The position numbers and the translations under genes were made by a program. Positions 8,293 through 16,209 of a stretch of 46,612 nucleotides of DNA are shown in pieces. Every line of letters begins with the position of its first letter. Within the stretch, counting starts at the first letter, position 1. Source of the DNA: Sphaerisporangium sp. Its GTDB lineage: Bacteria > Actinomycetota > Actinomycetes > Streptosporangiales > Streptosporangiaceae. The notes under the pieces are model-generated. The model was not told the origin of the DNA, made no database searches, and saw only the letters and a program-made list of their open reading frames with translations. Location of the stretch: positions 1 to 46,612 of the forward strand of contig JAOPYI010000292.1 in assembly GCA_025964675.1 (NCBI GenBank), in the 5' to 3' direction.

Positions 8293-9672
8293 TCAGGCGC
8301 TTCCTCCGCTAGCGAGGAAGGCCAGCAGATCCTGCCTGGTGATGAGGCCGATCGGCTTGCCGTCGTCGAGGACGACCGTGGCGTCGGCCTTCTCGAGCGC
8401 CTCGATGGCCACAGACACCGGCTCGCCCGAGCCGATCGTGGGGAGCGGCGCCGACATGTGCTCCTCGATGGGGTCGTCGCCGCGCACCTTGCCGCGGTAC
8501 AGGGCTTCGAGCAGGTCGCGCTCCACGATCGACCCGACCACCTCGGCCGCCATGACCGGAGGCTCCTCCTTCATGACGGGGAGCTGCGACACGCCGTACT
8601 CGCGCATGATCGCGATGGCCGTGCTGACCGACTCGTGCGGGTGCGTGTGCACGAACTGGGGCAGCCCCGGCGACTTGCGTTCGAGCACGTCGCCGACCAG
8701 CCCTTCCTCGCTGGTGGAGGTCAGGAAGCCGTAGTCGGCCATCCAGTCGTCGTTGAAGATCTTGGACAGGTAGCCGCGCCCCCCGTCGGGCAGCAGGACG
8801 ACGATCACATCGTCCGGCCCGGCCTCGGCCGCCACCTTGAGCGCCGCCACGACGGCCATGCCGCAGGAGCCGCCGACGAGCAGGGCCTCCTCACGCGCCA
8901 GGCGGCGGGTCATGCCGAAGGAGTCCTTGTCGGACACCGCGATGATGCGGTCGGCGACCGTCGTGTCGTAGGTCGCGGGCCAGATGTCCTCGCCGACACC
9001 CTCGACGAGGTACGGCCGCCCGGAGCCGCCGGAGTAGACCGAGCCCTCGGGGTCGGCGCCGATGACCTGCACCCGGCCGCCGGACACGTCCTTGAGGTAG
9101 CGCCCGGTGCCGCTGATGGTGCCACCCGTGCCGACCCCGGCGACGAAGTGGGTGATGCGGCCGTCGGTCTGGTCCCAGATCTCCGGACCCGTGGAGTGGT
9201 AGTGGCTGGCGGGGTTCTCCGGGTTGGAGTACTGGTCGGGCTTCCAGGCGTTCGGGAGCTCCCGGGCCAGCCGGTCGGAGACGGAGTAATAGGACTCCGG
9301 GTGGTCGGGCGAGACCGCCGTGGGGCAGACGACGACCTCGGCGCCGTACGCGCGAAGCACGGCGATCTTGTCCTGGGCGACCTTGTCCGGCACGACGAAC
9401 AGGCAGCGGTAGCCCCTGTCCTGCGCCACGATGGCCAGCCCGATCCCGGTGTTGCCCGACGTGGGCTCCACGATCGTGCCTCCGGGCCGCAGCTCTCCGG
9501 AGCGCTCGGCCGCCTCGACCATGGGCAGCGCGATGCGGTCCTTCACCGAGCCGCCGGGGTTGAAGTATTCGACCTTGGCGAGAACCTGGGCGGACACGCC
9601 GGCCGTGACCTTGCGCAGCCGTACGAGCGGGGTGTCGCCCATGAGCTCGATGAGCGAGTCGTGTACGCGCAC
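8293..9672 (-). CDS. cbs: Cystathionine beta-synthase with C-terminal CBS pair
   Basis: This PLP enzyme of about 459 residues joins serine (or O-acetylserine) and homocysteine to cystathionine. The PLP lysine is in NPGGSVKDR near residue 44. The PLP phosphate loop GTGGTISGTG and the GNTG substrate loop (PTSGNTGIG) are both present. Residues about 330-459 form two CBS motifs (a YGVSQLPVM segment and a GLITRQDLLAFL segment) that probably bind an adenosyl ligand. No N-terminal heme motif is seen. The GTG at 9672 has GAGGTG 9 nt upstream and gives a start close to the conserved VHDSLIELMGDTPLVRL. A GTG at 9684 would add four residues, the second codon being TTA. Confidence 0.88.
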   Translation of the reverse strand: MRVHDSLIELMGDTPLVRLRKVTAGVSAQVLAKVEYFNPGGSVKDRIALPMVEAAERSGELRPGGTIVEPTSGNTGIGLAIVAQDRGYRCLFVVPDKVAQDKIAVLRAYGAEVVVCPTAVSPDHPESYYSVSDRLARELPNAWKPDQYSNPENPASHYHSTGPEIWDQTDGRITHFVAGVGTGGTISGTGRYLKDVSGGRVQVIGADPEGSVYSGGSGRPYLVEGVGEDIWPATYDTTVADRIIAVSDKDSFGMTRRLAREEALLVGGSCGMAVVAALKVAAEAGPDDVIVVLLPDGGRGYLSKIFNDDWMADYGFLTSTSEEGLVGDVLERKSPGLPQFVHTHPHESVSTAIAIMREYGVSQLPVMKEEPPVMAAEVVGSIVERDLLEALYRGKVRGDDPIEEHMSAPLPTIGSGEPVSVAIEALEKADATVVLDDGKPIGLITRQDLLAFLASGGSA

Positions 9673-9837
9673 CGGGAATAACACCTCATCTGCCGAAGCT
9701 TTGTCAGCTTGTCGATGCCGGATTCAGATTGGGTGATCTGGTCTCCGGCTGGTTCCAATTCCTCACCGTACCGTCACGACTACCACTTCAAGGGACAGGC
9801 GTCCGCGAGTCGCGCTGACGCGAATGAGTGCGGCCGC

Positions 9838-9862
9838 GATCATAGTGCTCAGCACTGTGATC
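9838..9862. promoter_or_regulatory. Near-perfect palindrome, possible operator
   Basis: GATCATAGTGCT (9838-9849) and AGCACTGTGATC (9851-9862) are inverted around C9850 with a single T/G wobble. The site lies in the spacer between divergent cbs and the SGNH hydrolase. Size and symmetry fit a dimeric regulator; the cognate protein is unknown. Confidence 0.35.
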
Positions 9863-9957
9863 AGGCCGGGAAAGCAGCCATGAACCACCCCATGTGACCA
9901 CTGAAACCACGTCGGGAAACGACCACAAAGGTACGAGGTTCAGGAAGGAGCCCTGAA

Positions 9958-10962
9958 GTGATCTGGACGCCCGGAACCGCACGGGCGGCTCGCCGTATCG
10001 CGACCGCCGCCGCCCTCGGCGGCGGAGGCGTGACCGCGCTGGGAGCCGCCGTCTACGGCCTCCTGATGGCCGAGGCGATGCTCGCCCGCAGAATCGTCGG
10101 CAGCCCCCACGGCATGGAAGGGCCCGAGTCCGACGGCATCTACGGAGAATCGCCGAGCCCCGACTCCGGTAAGCCCGTCGAGCCGATCAGCATGGTCATG
10201 CTCGGCGACTCGACCTCGGTGGGGCTCGGCATGAGCGATGCCACGACGACCCCGGCCGTGCTGCTCGCCAACGGCCTGTCCGCGATCGCCGAGCGGCCCG
10301 TACGCCTGAACGTCCACGGCCGGTCCGGCGCGGTGTCGGCCGACCTCACCCTGCAGGTCGACCGGGCGCTCAAGGCGCGGCCCGACATCGCGGTCATCTT
10401 CGTGGGGGCCAACGACGTCACGACGCAGATCAAGCCTGCCGAGGCCGTGAGGCACCTGCAGAAGGCCGTGCGGCGGCTCCGGGAGGCGGGCGCGGAGGTC
10501 GTCGTCGGCACGTGCCCCGACCTCGGCACGATCCGGCCCATCGGGCAGCCGCTCCGCTGGGTCACCCGGCGGTGGAGCCGCCAGCTCGCGGCGGCGCAGA
10601 CGGTGGCCGTGATCGAGGAAGGCGGCCGCACGGTGGCGTTCGCGGACGTTCTCGGCCCGGAATTCGCAACATATCCGGGCGAAATGTTCGGACCCGATCG
10701 ATATCACCCATCTGCGCGAGGTTACCAACAGTCCGCTTACGTAGTGCTACCTTCTGTATGCGCCGCGTTGGGGTTGTGGCCCGAGCCTGGACCCGAGCGT
10801 GGCGAGGGATCGCAATCGATTTACCTCGCGGCGGCCATCGCCGCGGAGGAGTCCGGCACCGAGGTCACCGCGACCCGCGTCGCCGGCCGCGCGACCGGCC
10901 CCTATGGCAGGTGGGCCACGATACTTCGCCGTCGGCCGGGGGCAATGCCTCGCAGCGCCTAA
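9958..10962 (+). CDS. SGNH/GDSL-family hydrolase
   Basis: The 334-residue esterase/lipase-like hydrolase starts at GTG 9958 with AGGAAGGAG 7 nt upstream. An N-terminal hydrophobic stretch (residues about 12-40, rich in Ala and Gly) looks like a signal anchor, so the enzyme probably faces outward. The four SGNH blocks can be seen: MLGDSTSVGLG (nucleophile serine, near residue 85), NVHGRSGA, VGANDVT, and DRYHPSARGY with the catalytic Asp and His. The substrate cannot be read from sequence. The C-terminal 70 residues, after VCAALGLWP, are Ala- and Arg-rich and probably not part of the fold. A propeller lipoprotein follows 51 nt downstream. Confidence 0.88.
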   Translation: MIWTPGTARAARRIATAAALGGGGVTALGAAVYGLLMAEAMLARRIVGSPHGMEGPESDGIYGESPSPDSGKPVEPISMVMLGDSTSVGLGMSDATTTPAVLLANGLSAIAERPVRLNVHGRSGAVSADLTLQVDRALKARPDIAVIFVGANDVTTQIKPAEAVRHLQKAVRRLREAGAEVVVGTCPDLGTIRPIGQPLRWVTRRWSRQLAAAQTVAVIEEGGRTVAFADVLGPEFATYPGEMFGPDRYHPSARGYQQSAYVVLPSVCAALGLWPEPGPERGEGSQSIYLAAAIAAEESGTEVTATRVAGRATGPYGRWATILRRRPGAMPRSA

Positions 10963-11013
10963 TACCGGTCGCTCTCCGCGACGAGGCCGTCACTCTGCCC
11001 GCATTGGAGTGGA

Positions 11014-12366
11014 ATGCCCGTGATCCGGCCTCTCGCGAAACCCGCCTTGGCGCTTGCCGGGGTCCTGGCCCTGGCTGGCTGCTCCAGCAGCAAGGCGGCC
11101 ATTGAGGAGACACCCCCGACCTGGCAAAGCGCCGAGGTGAACTCCGTCAGCCGCGCCACCCTGGCCGCCGGTGTGGCGGCGGTGACCTCGATCAGGCCCG
11201 ACGGCACGCTGGAGACCGCCGCCCTCGACCTGACCAGCGGGAAGAGGCTGTGGGCCCATCCCGCGACGATCGCCGGCCGCCTGCCCGGCATGGGAGTGCA
11301 GCCGCCCGCCGCCGTCGAGACCGGCCCGGGTCAAGGGGTCGTCGCCGCCGTCGACCCCGTCAAGCAGGGCACATGGAACGCCACGCTGATCGCCCGCGAC
11401 GCCCGCACCGGGCAGCGGAAGTGGACCCGGCCCGTGCAGTCGACCTTCGGCCCGCAGCGGTGCGGCTCCTACATCTGCCTGTCGGAGAACACCGCGCTGG
11501 CCTCGGCCCGCATGGTCGTGCTCGACCCGCTCACCGGCAAGCTCCTGTGGAAGGTGCCCGGCATCGCCGAGGTGGAGTGGTCGGATACGTCCAGGGTGGT
11601 CATGCTCCACCTGGCCAAGCACCCCGTGCTCGCCGCCCATGATCTCAAGACCGGGGCGCCGGTCTGGCAGCTGCCCGTCGAGCAGGCGCTCAGCGCGGGC
11701 ATCGACCTGTCGGGCGGCTGGGCCTTCGGCACGTCCGGGGCGAACCTCGTCGGCTACGTCGCCCCGTACACCAACCCCAAGAAGAACAAGACCTCGGCCT
11801 TCGGCCTCTTCTCGGTCAAGCTCGCCGACGGCACGGTCAACTGGCTGCGCCCTTCGGTCGTACGGGTCTATCCGAGCGGCAGCCCCGGCCTCGCGCCCGT
11901 CGTGCGGCCCATCGACGAGCAGGGGCAGTACGGCGGCTTCGCCCGGCTCGACCCGGGTTCCGGCCGCGTGATCGGCCAGATCACGTCCGACCAGGTGCCG
12001 GGCACCGGCTGGTGGCTCGCGTTCCCGAAGGACATGGGGAAGCTCGACTTCCTCAAGCCCGGCAGCGCCGGCGCCGCGTTCGACCTCCCCTCGGGGAAGC
12101 CGGCCCAGCTGAAGGACCAGCGGGGCTGGTCGTTCTGCGTCACCGACCCGAAACCGCTGCCACTGCGCGGCATGGCCCAGGGCTTCTACTCCGTGGCGTC
12201 CCTGTGCGAGTTCGACCTGGCCACCGGCAAGCGCGTGTCCGGGCCGGGGGTCCCGCCCGCGTGGTTCACCGGCAGCCAGGACGGCTGGCGCCTCTGGCGT
12301 GACGAGAAGGGCGCCGTGCACGCCGTCAAGGACACCACCGGCACTGCTCCCGGCATGTACGGCTGA
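11014..12366 (+). CDS. PQQ-like beta-propeller lipoprotein
   Basis: This 450-residue exported lipoprotein has a signal peptide with lipobox LAGC and the modified cysteine at residue 23. Segments with propeller-blade character follow (for example LDLTSGKRLWAHPA, ARTGQRKWTRPV, LDPLTGKLLWKVPG and HDLKTGAPVWQLPV). These match the PQQ_2/quinoprotein-like blade pattern xDxxTGxxxW. The PQQ-binding residues of true dehydrogenases are not expected here; such lipoproteins are usually scaffolds or sensors. The ATG start has GGAG 4 nt upstream. It is probably co-transcribed with the SGNH hydrolase, since the gap is only 51 nt. A strong terminator follows. Confidence 0.8.
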   Translation: MPVIRPLAKPALALAGVLALAGCSSSKAAIEETPPTWQSAEVNSVSRATLAAGVAAVTSIRPDGTLETAALDLTSGKRLWAHPATIAGRLPGMGVQPPAAVETGPGQGVVAAVDPVKQGTWNATLIARDARTGQRKWTRPVQSTFGPQRCGSYICLSENTALASARMVVLDPLTGKLLWKVPGIAEVEWSDTSRVVMLHLAKHPVLAAHDLKTGAPVWQLPVEQALSAGIDLSGGWAFGTSGANLVGYVAPYTNPKKNKTSAFGLFSVKLADGTVNWLRPSVVRVYPSGSPGLAPVVRPIDEQGQYGGFARLDPGSGRVIGQITSDQVPGTGWWLAFPKDMGKLDFLKPGSAGAAFDLPSGKPAQLKDQRGWSFCVTDPKPLPLRGMAQGFYSVASLCEFDLATGKRVSGPGVPPAWFTGSQDGWRLWRDEKGAVHAVKDTTGTAPGMYG

Positions 12367-12379
12367 CGATCCATCGCGG

Positions 12380-12408
12380 AGGCCCTGTGACGCGCTCACA
12401 GGGCCTTT
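12380..12408 (+). terminator. Intrinsic terminator after the propeller lipoprotein
   Basis: AGGCCCTGTGA (12380-12390), loop CGCGC, TCACAGGGCCT (12396-12406) forms a perfect 11-bp stem followed by TT. Confidence 0.85.
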
Positions 12409-12520
12409 CGCGAGCTTGCCGTACATAGTTCTGTTTCTTGGCGCCCCGGGGCGTGGCATCCGGGCTACCGCACGGTAACCTCCGCTGGAGGGAGCCCTGC
12501 CACGAATCCAGGAGAGCCAC

Positions 12521-13738
12521 ATGCCCGAGGCAGTAATCGTCGCGACCGCACGTTCGCCGATCGGCCGAGCCTTCAAGGGGTCGCTCAAGGACATCCGTCC
12601 CGACGACCTCACCGCTCAGATGATCAAGGCCGCGCTGGACAAGGTGCCGCAGCTCGACGCCGGTGACGTCGACGACCTGATGCTGGGCTGCGGCCTGCCG
12701 GGCGGCGAGCAGGGCTTCAACATGGCCCGCGTCGTCTCCGTGCTGCTCGGCCTCGACCGCGTCCCCGGCACGACGGTCACCCGCTACTGCTCGTCGTCGC
12801 TGCAGACCACCCGCATGGCCTTCCACGCCATCAAGGCCGGTGAGGGCGACGTGTTCATCTCGGCCGGCGTCGAGTGCGTCTCCCGCTTCGCCAACGGCAG
12901 CTCCGACTTGCCCGACGCCATGAACCCCGTGTTCCTCGACGCCAAGTCCCGTACGGACACCATGGCGGAGGGCGGCGGTCCCGGCTGGCACGACCCGCGC
13001 CAGGACGGCCGGCTCCCCGACGTCTACATCGCGATGGGCCAGACCGCCGAGAACGTCGCCGGGATGAGGGGCGTGAGCCGCCAGGAGCAGGACGAGTTCG
13101 GCGTACGGTCGCAGAACCTCGCGGAGAAGGCCATCGCCAACGGGTTCTGGGAGCAGGACATCACCCCCGTCACCCTGCCGGATGGCACCGTGGTGAGCAG
13201 GGACGACGGTCCGAGGGCCGGCACCACCTACGAAGCCGTCTCCCAGCTCAAGCCGGTGTTCCGGCCCGACGGCACGGTGACGGCGGGCAACTGCTGCCCG
13301 CTGAACGACGGCAGCGCCGCGGTGATCGTGATGAGCGACGTGAAGGCCGCCGAGCTGGGCATCACGCCGCTGGCCCGCATCGTGTCCACAGGTGTCACGG
13401 GCCTGTCTCCGGAGATCATGGGCCTCGGGCCGGTCGAGGCGTCCAGGCAGGCGCTGGGCAGGGCCGGCATGGCGATCTCCGACGTCGACCTCGTCGAGAT
13501 CAACGAGGCCTTCGCCGCCCAGGTCATCCCGTCCTACCAGGAGCTGGGCATCGACATCGACCGGCTCAACGTCAACGGGGGCGCCATCGCCGTCGGGCAC
13601 CCGTTCGGCATGACGGGCGCCCGGATCACCTCCACGCTGATCAACAGCCTCCGCTTCCACGACAGGTCGATCGGCCTTGAGACGATGTGCGTCGGCGGCG
13701 GCCAGGGCATGGCCATGGTGCTGGAGCGGCTGAACTAG
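12521..13738 (+). CDS. Acetyl-CoA C-acyltransferase (thiolase)
   Basis: The 405-residue thiolase catalyses reversible cleavage or condensation of acyl-CoA esters. The nucleophile cysteine is residue 90 in TRYCSSSLQ. The oxyanion/base motifs NEAFAAQ and GHPFGMTGAR are present. The second catalytic cysteine lies in ETMCVGGGQGMAM near the C-terminus. The start ATG has AGGAG 7 nt upstream. A TAACCT at 12476-12481 is a plausible -10, giving a leader of about 30 nt. Whether it works in beta-oxidation or acetoacetyl-CoA formation cannot be decided; the fused-length, FadA-like form favours fatty-acid breakdown. The stop overlaps the stop of the convergent PPOX gene (shared CTAG). Confidence 0.92.
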   Translation: MPEAVIVATARSPIGRAFKGSLKDIRPDDLTAQMIKAALDKVPQLDAGDVDDLMLGCGLPGGEQGFNMARVVSVLLGLDRVPGTTVTRYCSSSLQTTRMAFHAIKAGEGDVFISAGVECVSRFANGSSDLPDAMNPVFLDAKSRTDTMAEGGGPGWHDPRQDGRLPDVYIAMGQTAENVAGMRGVSRQEQDEFGVRSQNLAEKAIANGFWEQDITPVTLPDGTVVSRDDGPRAGTTYEAVSQLKPVFRPDGTVTAGNCCPLNDGSAAVIVMSDVKAAELGITPLARIVSTGVTGLSPEIMGLGPVEASRQALGRAGMAISDVDLVEINEAFAAQVIPSYQELGIDIDRLNVNGGAIAVGHPFGMTGARITSTLINSLRFHDRSIGLETMCVGGGQGMAMVLERLN

Positions 13739-14163
13739 CCGAAGATGTCGGGGCCGGCGCGCGAGATGTCGACACGCACGATGACGCGCCGGTCCCGCGT
13801 CATGGCCGCGCGGTAGTCGTCCCAGTCGGAGTGCTCGCCCGAGATGCCCCGGTAGTAGTCGACCAGCGGCTCCATCGCCTCGGGAAGGGACACGACCTCG
13901 GCCGTCCCGTCCACCTGGATCCAGTCGCCGTAGAAGCGGTCGGTCATCACGCACAGCGTGACGGCGGGGTTGTTGCGGAGATTGCGGGTCTTCGCGGCGG
14001 TTTCGCGGGTGCTGACCACCACGCGGCCATCCGCGTCCAGCCCGACGCTGACCGGCGAGGTCTGCGGGCGGCCGTCGGCGTGGGTGGTGACCATCACCGC
14101 ACGGTGGTTGTTCCTGATGAAGTCACGGGCCTTGTTGAGATCCATGTCCCCATACTGATCCAT
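13735..14163 (-). CDS. PPOX-class, probably F420-dependent, flavin-fold protein
   Basis: The 142-residue split-barrel protein belongs to the pyridoxamine-5'-phosphate-oxidase-like group. The actinobacterial F420-dependent subset is recognised by a short N-terminus (ARDFIRNNHRAVMVTTHADG), a PQTSPVSVGLDADGRVVVSTR segment in the barrel, and a C-terminal VRVDISRAGPDI. The cofactor (F420, FMN or heme) is inference from the family. An ATG at 14145 (MDLNKARDF) is a reasonable alternative start; neither has a good Shine-Dalgarno sequence. The gene converges on the thiolase with overlapping stops and no terminator between them. Confidence 0.8.
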   Translation of the reverse strand: MDQYGDMDLNKARDFIRNNHRAVMVTTHADGRPQTSPVSVGLDADGRVVVSTRETAAKTRNLRNNPAVTLCVMTDRFYGDWIQVDGTAEVVSLPEAMEPLVDYYRGISGEHSDWDDYRAAMTRDRRVIVRVDISRAGPDIFG

Positions 14164-14177
14164 GCCCAGACCGGCAC

Positions 14178-14208
14178 CGCGCCCACACCATGCGTTGGCG
14201 TGGGCGCG
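14178..14208 (-). terminator. Hairpin between the DUF4287 and PPOX genes
   Basis: CGCGCCCAC (14178-14186) and GTGGGCGCG (14200-14208) form a 9-bp stem with a 13-nt loop. It sits just after the stop of the DUF4287 gene and before the PPOX start. Confidence 0.5.
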
Positions 14209-14222
14209 CCGGCGGGCAGGGC

Positions 14223-14456
14223 TTACATGAAGCCCATGCGGGAGCGGCGCTGCCGCTCGTGCTCGATGACGATGGCGGCGGCGTAGCCATGAGTCAGCCC
14301 GTGCTCGTCGGCGAGCCAGTTGGCCCGCTCGTCACAGCGTAGGAAAGCCGGGCCGTTGTCGATGGCTTGGAACCACTCTGGGAGTGCGCGTCCGGTGATG
14401 TCCGGAACCCTGGCAATCAGCTTGTTCTGCGTCTCCGGTGAGTGGTTCAACGACAT
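14223..14456 (-). CDS. DUF4287-domain small protein
   Basis: The 77-residue protein begins MSLNHSPETQNKLIAR at ATG 14456. This start is chosen because GGAGGT lies 4 nt upstream. An in-frame ATG at 14504 would add 16 poorly conserved residues. The pattern of a tryptophan (LPEWFQAID), a central ERANWLADEHGLTHGYAAAI block and a basic C-terminus matches DUF4287 proteins, which are small, mostly helical and of unknown function. It is a soluble cytoplasmic protein by composition. TTGCCA and CAGTGT 17 nt apart (minus strand, roughly 14480-14510) could be its promoter, but the -10 is poor. Confidence 0.75.
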   Translation of the reverse strand: MSLNHSPETQNKLIARVPDITGRALPEWFQAIDNGPAFLRCDERANWLADEHGLTHGYAAAIVIEHERQRRSRMGFM

Positions 14457-14609
14457 GGGCACCTCCATGAGTGAAGCCTCTTTTGGTCGACACTGCATCA
14501 CCAACCCCGTGATGGCAAGACCCGAACGGCCAGCCTTCTCTTACACGAGGTAGATCATTAGTCGCTGTGTGTGGGCTTACCCAATGGTTAGGTGGCCATG
14601 CCTAACAGA

Positions 14610-14638
14610 GACGCCCCGCCGGAATCCAGCGGGGCGTC
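14610..14638 (-). terminator. Terminator after the Bax-inhibitor-1 gene
   Basis: GACGCCCCGC (14610-14619) and GCGGGGCGTC (14629-14638) form a perfect 10-bp stem with a 9-nt loop, 14 nt past the stop. A smaller GTTAGG/CCTAAC hairpin (14587-14606) follows in the direction of transcription. Confidence 0.8.
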
Positions 14639-14651
14639 ATGCTGCGAGAAT

Positions 14652-15443
14652 CTAGTCGTTGTTGAAGAAGTAGCTGATGAAGCGCAAGATCTCCAGGTAG
14701 AGCCAGACCAGGCTCACCGTGAGGCCGAAGGCCATCAGCCAGGAGTACTTCTCGGGGACGCCGGCACGTACGCCCTTCTCCACCGCGTCGAAGTCGAGCA
14801 GCAGGAAGAAGCAGCCGAGCAGGATCATCGCCACGCTGAAGATCCAGCCCATGGGGCTGTCGGTGCGCAGGCCGAGACCGCCGGAGGTGAAGATGCCGAC
14901 GATCCAGTTGAGGAGCATCAGCCCGACCGCGGCGAACCCTGCGGCGACGACGAACTTCGTGAACTTCGGCGTCGGCCGGAAGATCTTGAGTGCGTACACC
15001 GAGAGCACGCCCGCGAACGCCACCATCGTGCCGAGGACGGCCTGGAAGACGATGCCGGAGTACACGTCGTTGTACATCTTGCTGATCACGCCGATGGCGA
15101 TGCCGTACGCCACGGAGTAGCCGAGGATCAGCGCGGGGTTCGTGCTCTGCCGGAACGAGACGATCAGGCCGAGCACCAGGCCCACGATCACCGCGGGAAC
15201 GGCGACGGCCATGCCGAGGTTGAGATACCACGCCAGAGCGGCGGTCACCACGAGGGTGCCGAGCGTGATGAACCCGCGTACGACGACATCGTCGATCGTC
15301 ATCGGCCGCGTCGCGGTGGGCGGGGCATACGACGGGGAGTTGTACATGTTCTGCAAGTACTCAGGGCTCGCCGTGGGACCGCCCCAGGTCTGACGATTGT
15401 TCTGCTGCCCCAGTTTGTTCAGGACCGGGTTCCTGCTCTGCAT
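14652..15443 (-). CDS. Bax inhibitor-1/YccA family membrane protein
   Basis: The 263-residue integral membrane protein begins MQSRNPVLNKL at ATG 15443 with GGAGG 5 nt upstream. A 50-residue polar N-terminal tail (Asn-, Pro- and Ser-rich) precedes seven hydrophobic helices. These include VVVRGFITLGTLVVTAALAW, AVAVPAVIVGLVLGLIV, GYSVAYGIAIGVISKM, AVLGTMVAFAGVLSVYAL, FVVAAGFAAVGLMLLNWIVG, WIFSVAMILLGCFFLLLDF and WLMAFGLTVSLVWLYLEILR. Seven helices and the LLLDFDAVEKG segment, with conserved Asp residues in the sixth and seventh helix region, fit the TMBIM/YccA family. Some members are pH-gated calcium leak channels. Role in this organism unknown. Confidence 0.88.
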   Translation of the reverse strand: MQSRNPVLNKLGQQNNRQTWGGPTASPEYLQNMYNSPSYAPPTATRPMTIDDVVVRGFITLGTLVVTAALAWYLNLGMAVAVPAVIVGLVLGLIVSFRQSTNPALILGYSVAYGIAIGVISKMYNDVYSGIVFQAVLGTMVAFAGVLSVYALKIFRPTPKFTKFVVAAGFAAVGLMLLNWIVGIFTSGGLGLRTDSPMGWIFSVAMILLGCFFLLLDFDAVEKGVRAGVPEKYSWLMAFGLTVSLVWLYLEILRFISYFFNND

Positions 15444-15906
15444 CACTGCCTCCACTGCGACCTGCGATCAGCCTGTGCGGTCGAGCCTCACAGGGAGTGC
15501 CGCCTGTAGCACATAGCTTTACATCTCTTATGGCGGTCAGGATGGCCCCTGCCGTATTTAACCGCTGGACGTCGGCACATCGACACCCGTCGGCATCGGA
15601 TACAACGAGCGACCTCGCACCTGAGTTCCGGCCGTTGGACCGCCTTTTGATCACCGCGCTTCGCTGGTCTCGGTCCTCGGGACGAGACCAGGGCGGCCAC
15701 CCTGGCAGGAGGTGGCAGATGGTGGTCCAGCCTTAACCGGGAAACGGCACGGAAGGGTAACGATTTCATCGGGGAGTCGAACTTGCCCGGTGCTTGACCC
15801 GATAGGGGCTGGAGAGATAAACATCCGCGACCGGAGGCGAACCGACAAGGATATGGGTATACGACTGCGTTACTGTCAGCGGGTCGTTTCATATAGTCGG
15901 CACGGG
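15444..15906. other. Spacer between the Bax-inhibitor gene and the tRNA
   Basis: No gene is supported in these 463 nt; the ORFs on both strands look like chance reading frames. Two back-to-back hairpins stand out: CTGGTCTCG (15664-15672) with CGAGACCAG (15683-15691), and GCCACC (15696-15701) with GGTGGC (15711-15716). They lie downstream of the leftward tRNA and might end its transcript, or belong to a small RNA. The left end should hold the promoter of the Bax-inhibitor gene. Confidence 0.4.
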
Positions 15907-15979
15907 TGCCCCCGGTGGGACTCGAACCCACACTGGAACCCTTTTAAGGGGTTTGCCTCTGCCATTGGGCTACGGGGGC
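15907..15979 (-). tRNA. tRNA with UAA anticodon on a class I fold (amino acid uncertain)
   Basis: The minus strand folds into a complete 73-nt cloverleaf. The acceptor stem GCCCCCG/CGGGGGC is perfect (7 bp) with discriminator A73. The T arm GUGGG-UUCGAGU-CCCAC is perfect. The anticodon stem AACCC/GGGUU encloses loop CUUAAAA, so with U33 the anticodon is UAA. The variable region is only 5 nt (CCAGU). The D stem has three good pairs (GCC/GGC) plus a C-A mismatch and a normal GG-containing loop. CCA is not encoded (ACCC follows). A UAA anticodon reads UUA leucine codons, but leucine tRNAs in bacteria have a long variable arm, which is absent here. The identity is therefore open. TATGAT 6 nt upstream of the mature 5' end suggests it is transcribed. 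Confidence 0.85.
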
Positions 15980-15985
15980 GCCGTA

Positions 15986-15991
15986 ATCATA
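15986..15991 (-). promoter_or_regulatory. -10 element of the tRNA gene
   Basis: TATGAT (15991 to 15986 on the minus strand) is 6 nt before the mature tRNA 5' end, so transcription would begin at or next to G1. Two copies of CCGTTACG with an 18-nt period lie just upstream. The -35 region is weak. Confidence 0.5.
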
Positions 15992-16161
15992 CGTAACGGA
16001 CCACTCTTGCGTAACGGGTCAGAGCCCATGGTTCTGCTCTTCCTTCCGTTGTGTGCAAGATAACGGTATACGTCACGAGCCCCCGCGACTCGGGCAATGA
16101 ACAACAGACCGCTCATGTAGCCCAAATTCACCACTCATCCTTGTTATGCCTTAAGAGAACA

Positions 16162-16200
16162 GTACGACTCGCGCCCACGGCGTCGCGGCGCGAGTCGTAC
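16162..16200 (-). terminator. Strong hairpin after ndh
   Basis: GTACGACTCGCGCC (16162-16175) and GGCGCGAGTCGTAC (16187-16200) form a perfect 14-bp stem with an 11-nt loop, starting 10 nt after the ndh stop. The minus-strand tail is TGTTCTCTT. Confidence 0.8.
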
Positions 16201-16209
16201 CGGAACCCG

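Noticed and set aside
7216-9681. Plus-strand ORF of 821 codons across the kinase end and cbs
   Set aside because: It is antisense to two well-recognised genes, has a low-complexity Gly/Ala/Arg/Asp composition and no start context. GC-rich shadow.
12326-13954. Minus-strand ORF opposite the thiolase
   Set aside because: Antisense to a complete thiolase with all catalytic motifs; His/Arg/Gly-rich shadow composition.
15488-15931. Leftward 147-codon ORF running out of the tRNA
   Set aside because: It begins inside the tRNA gene, has no ribosome binding site and no family resemblance.
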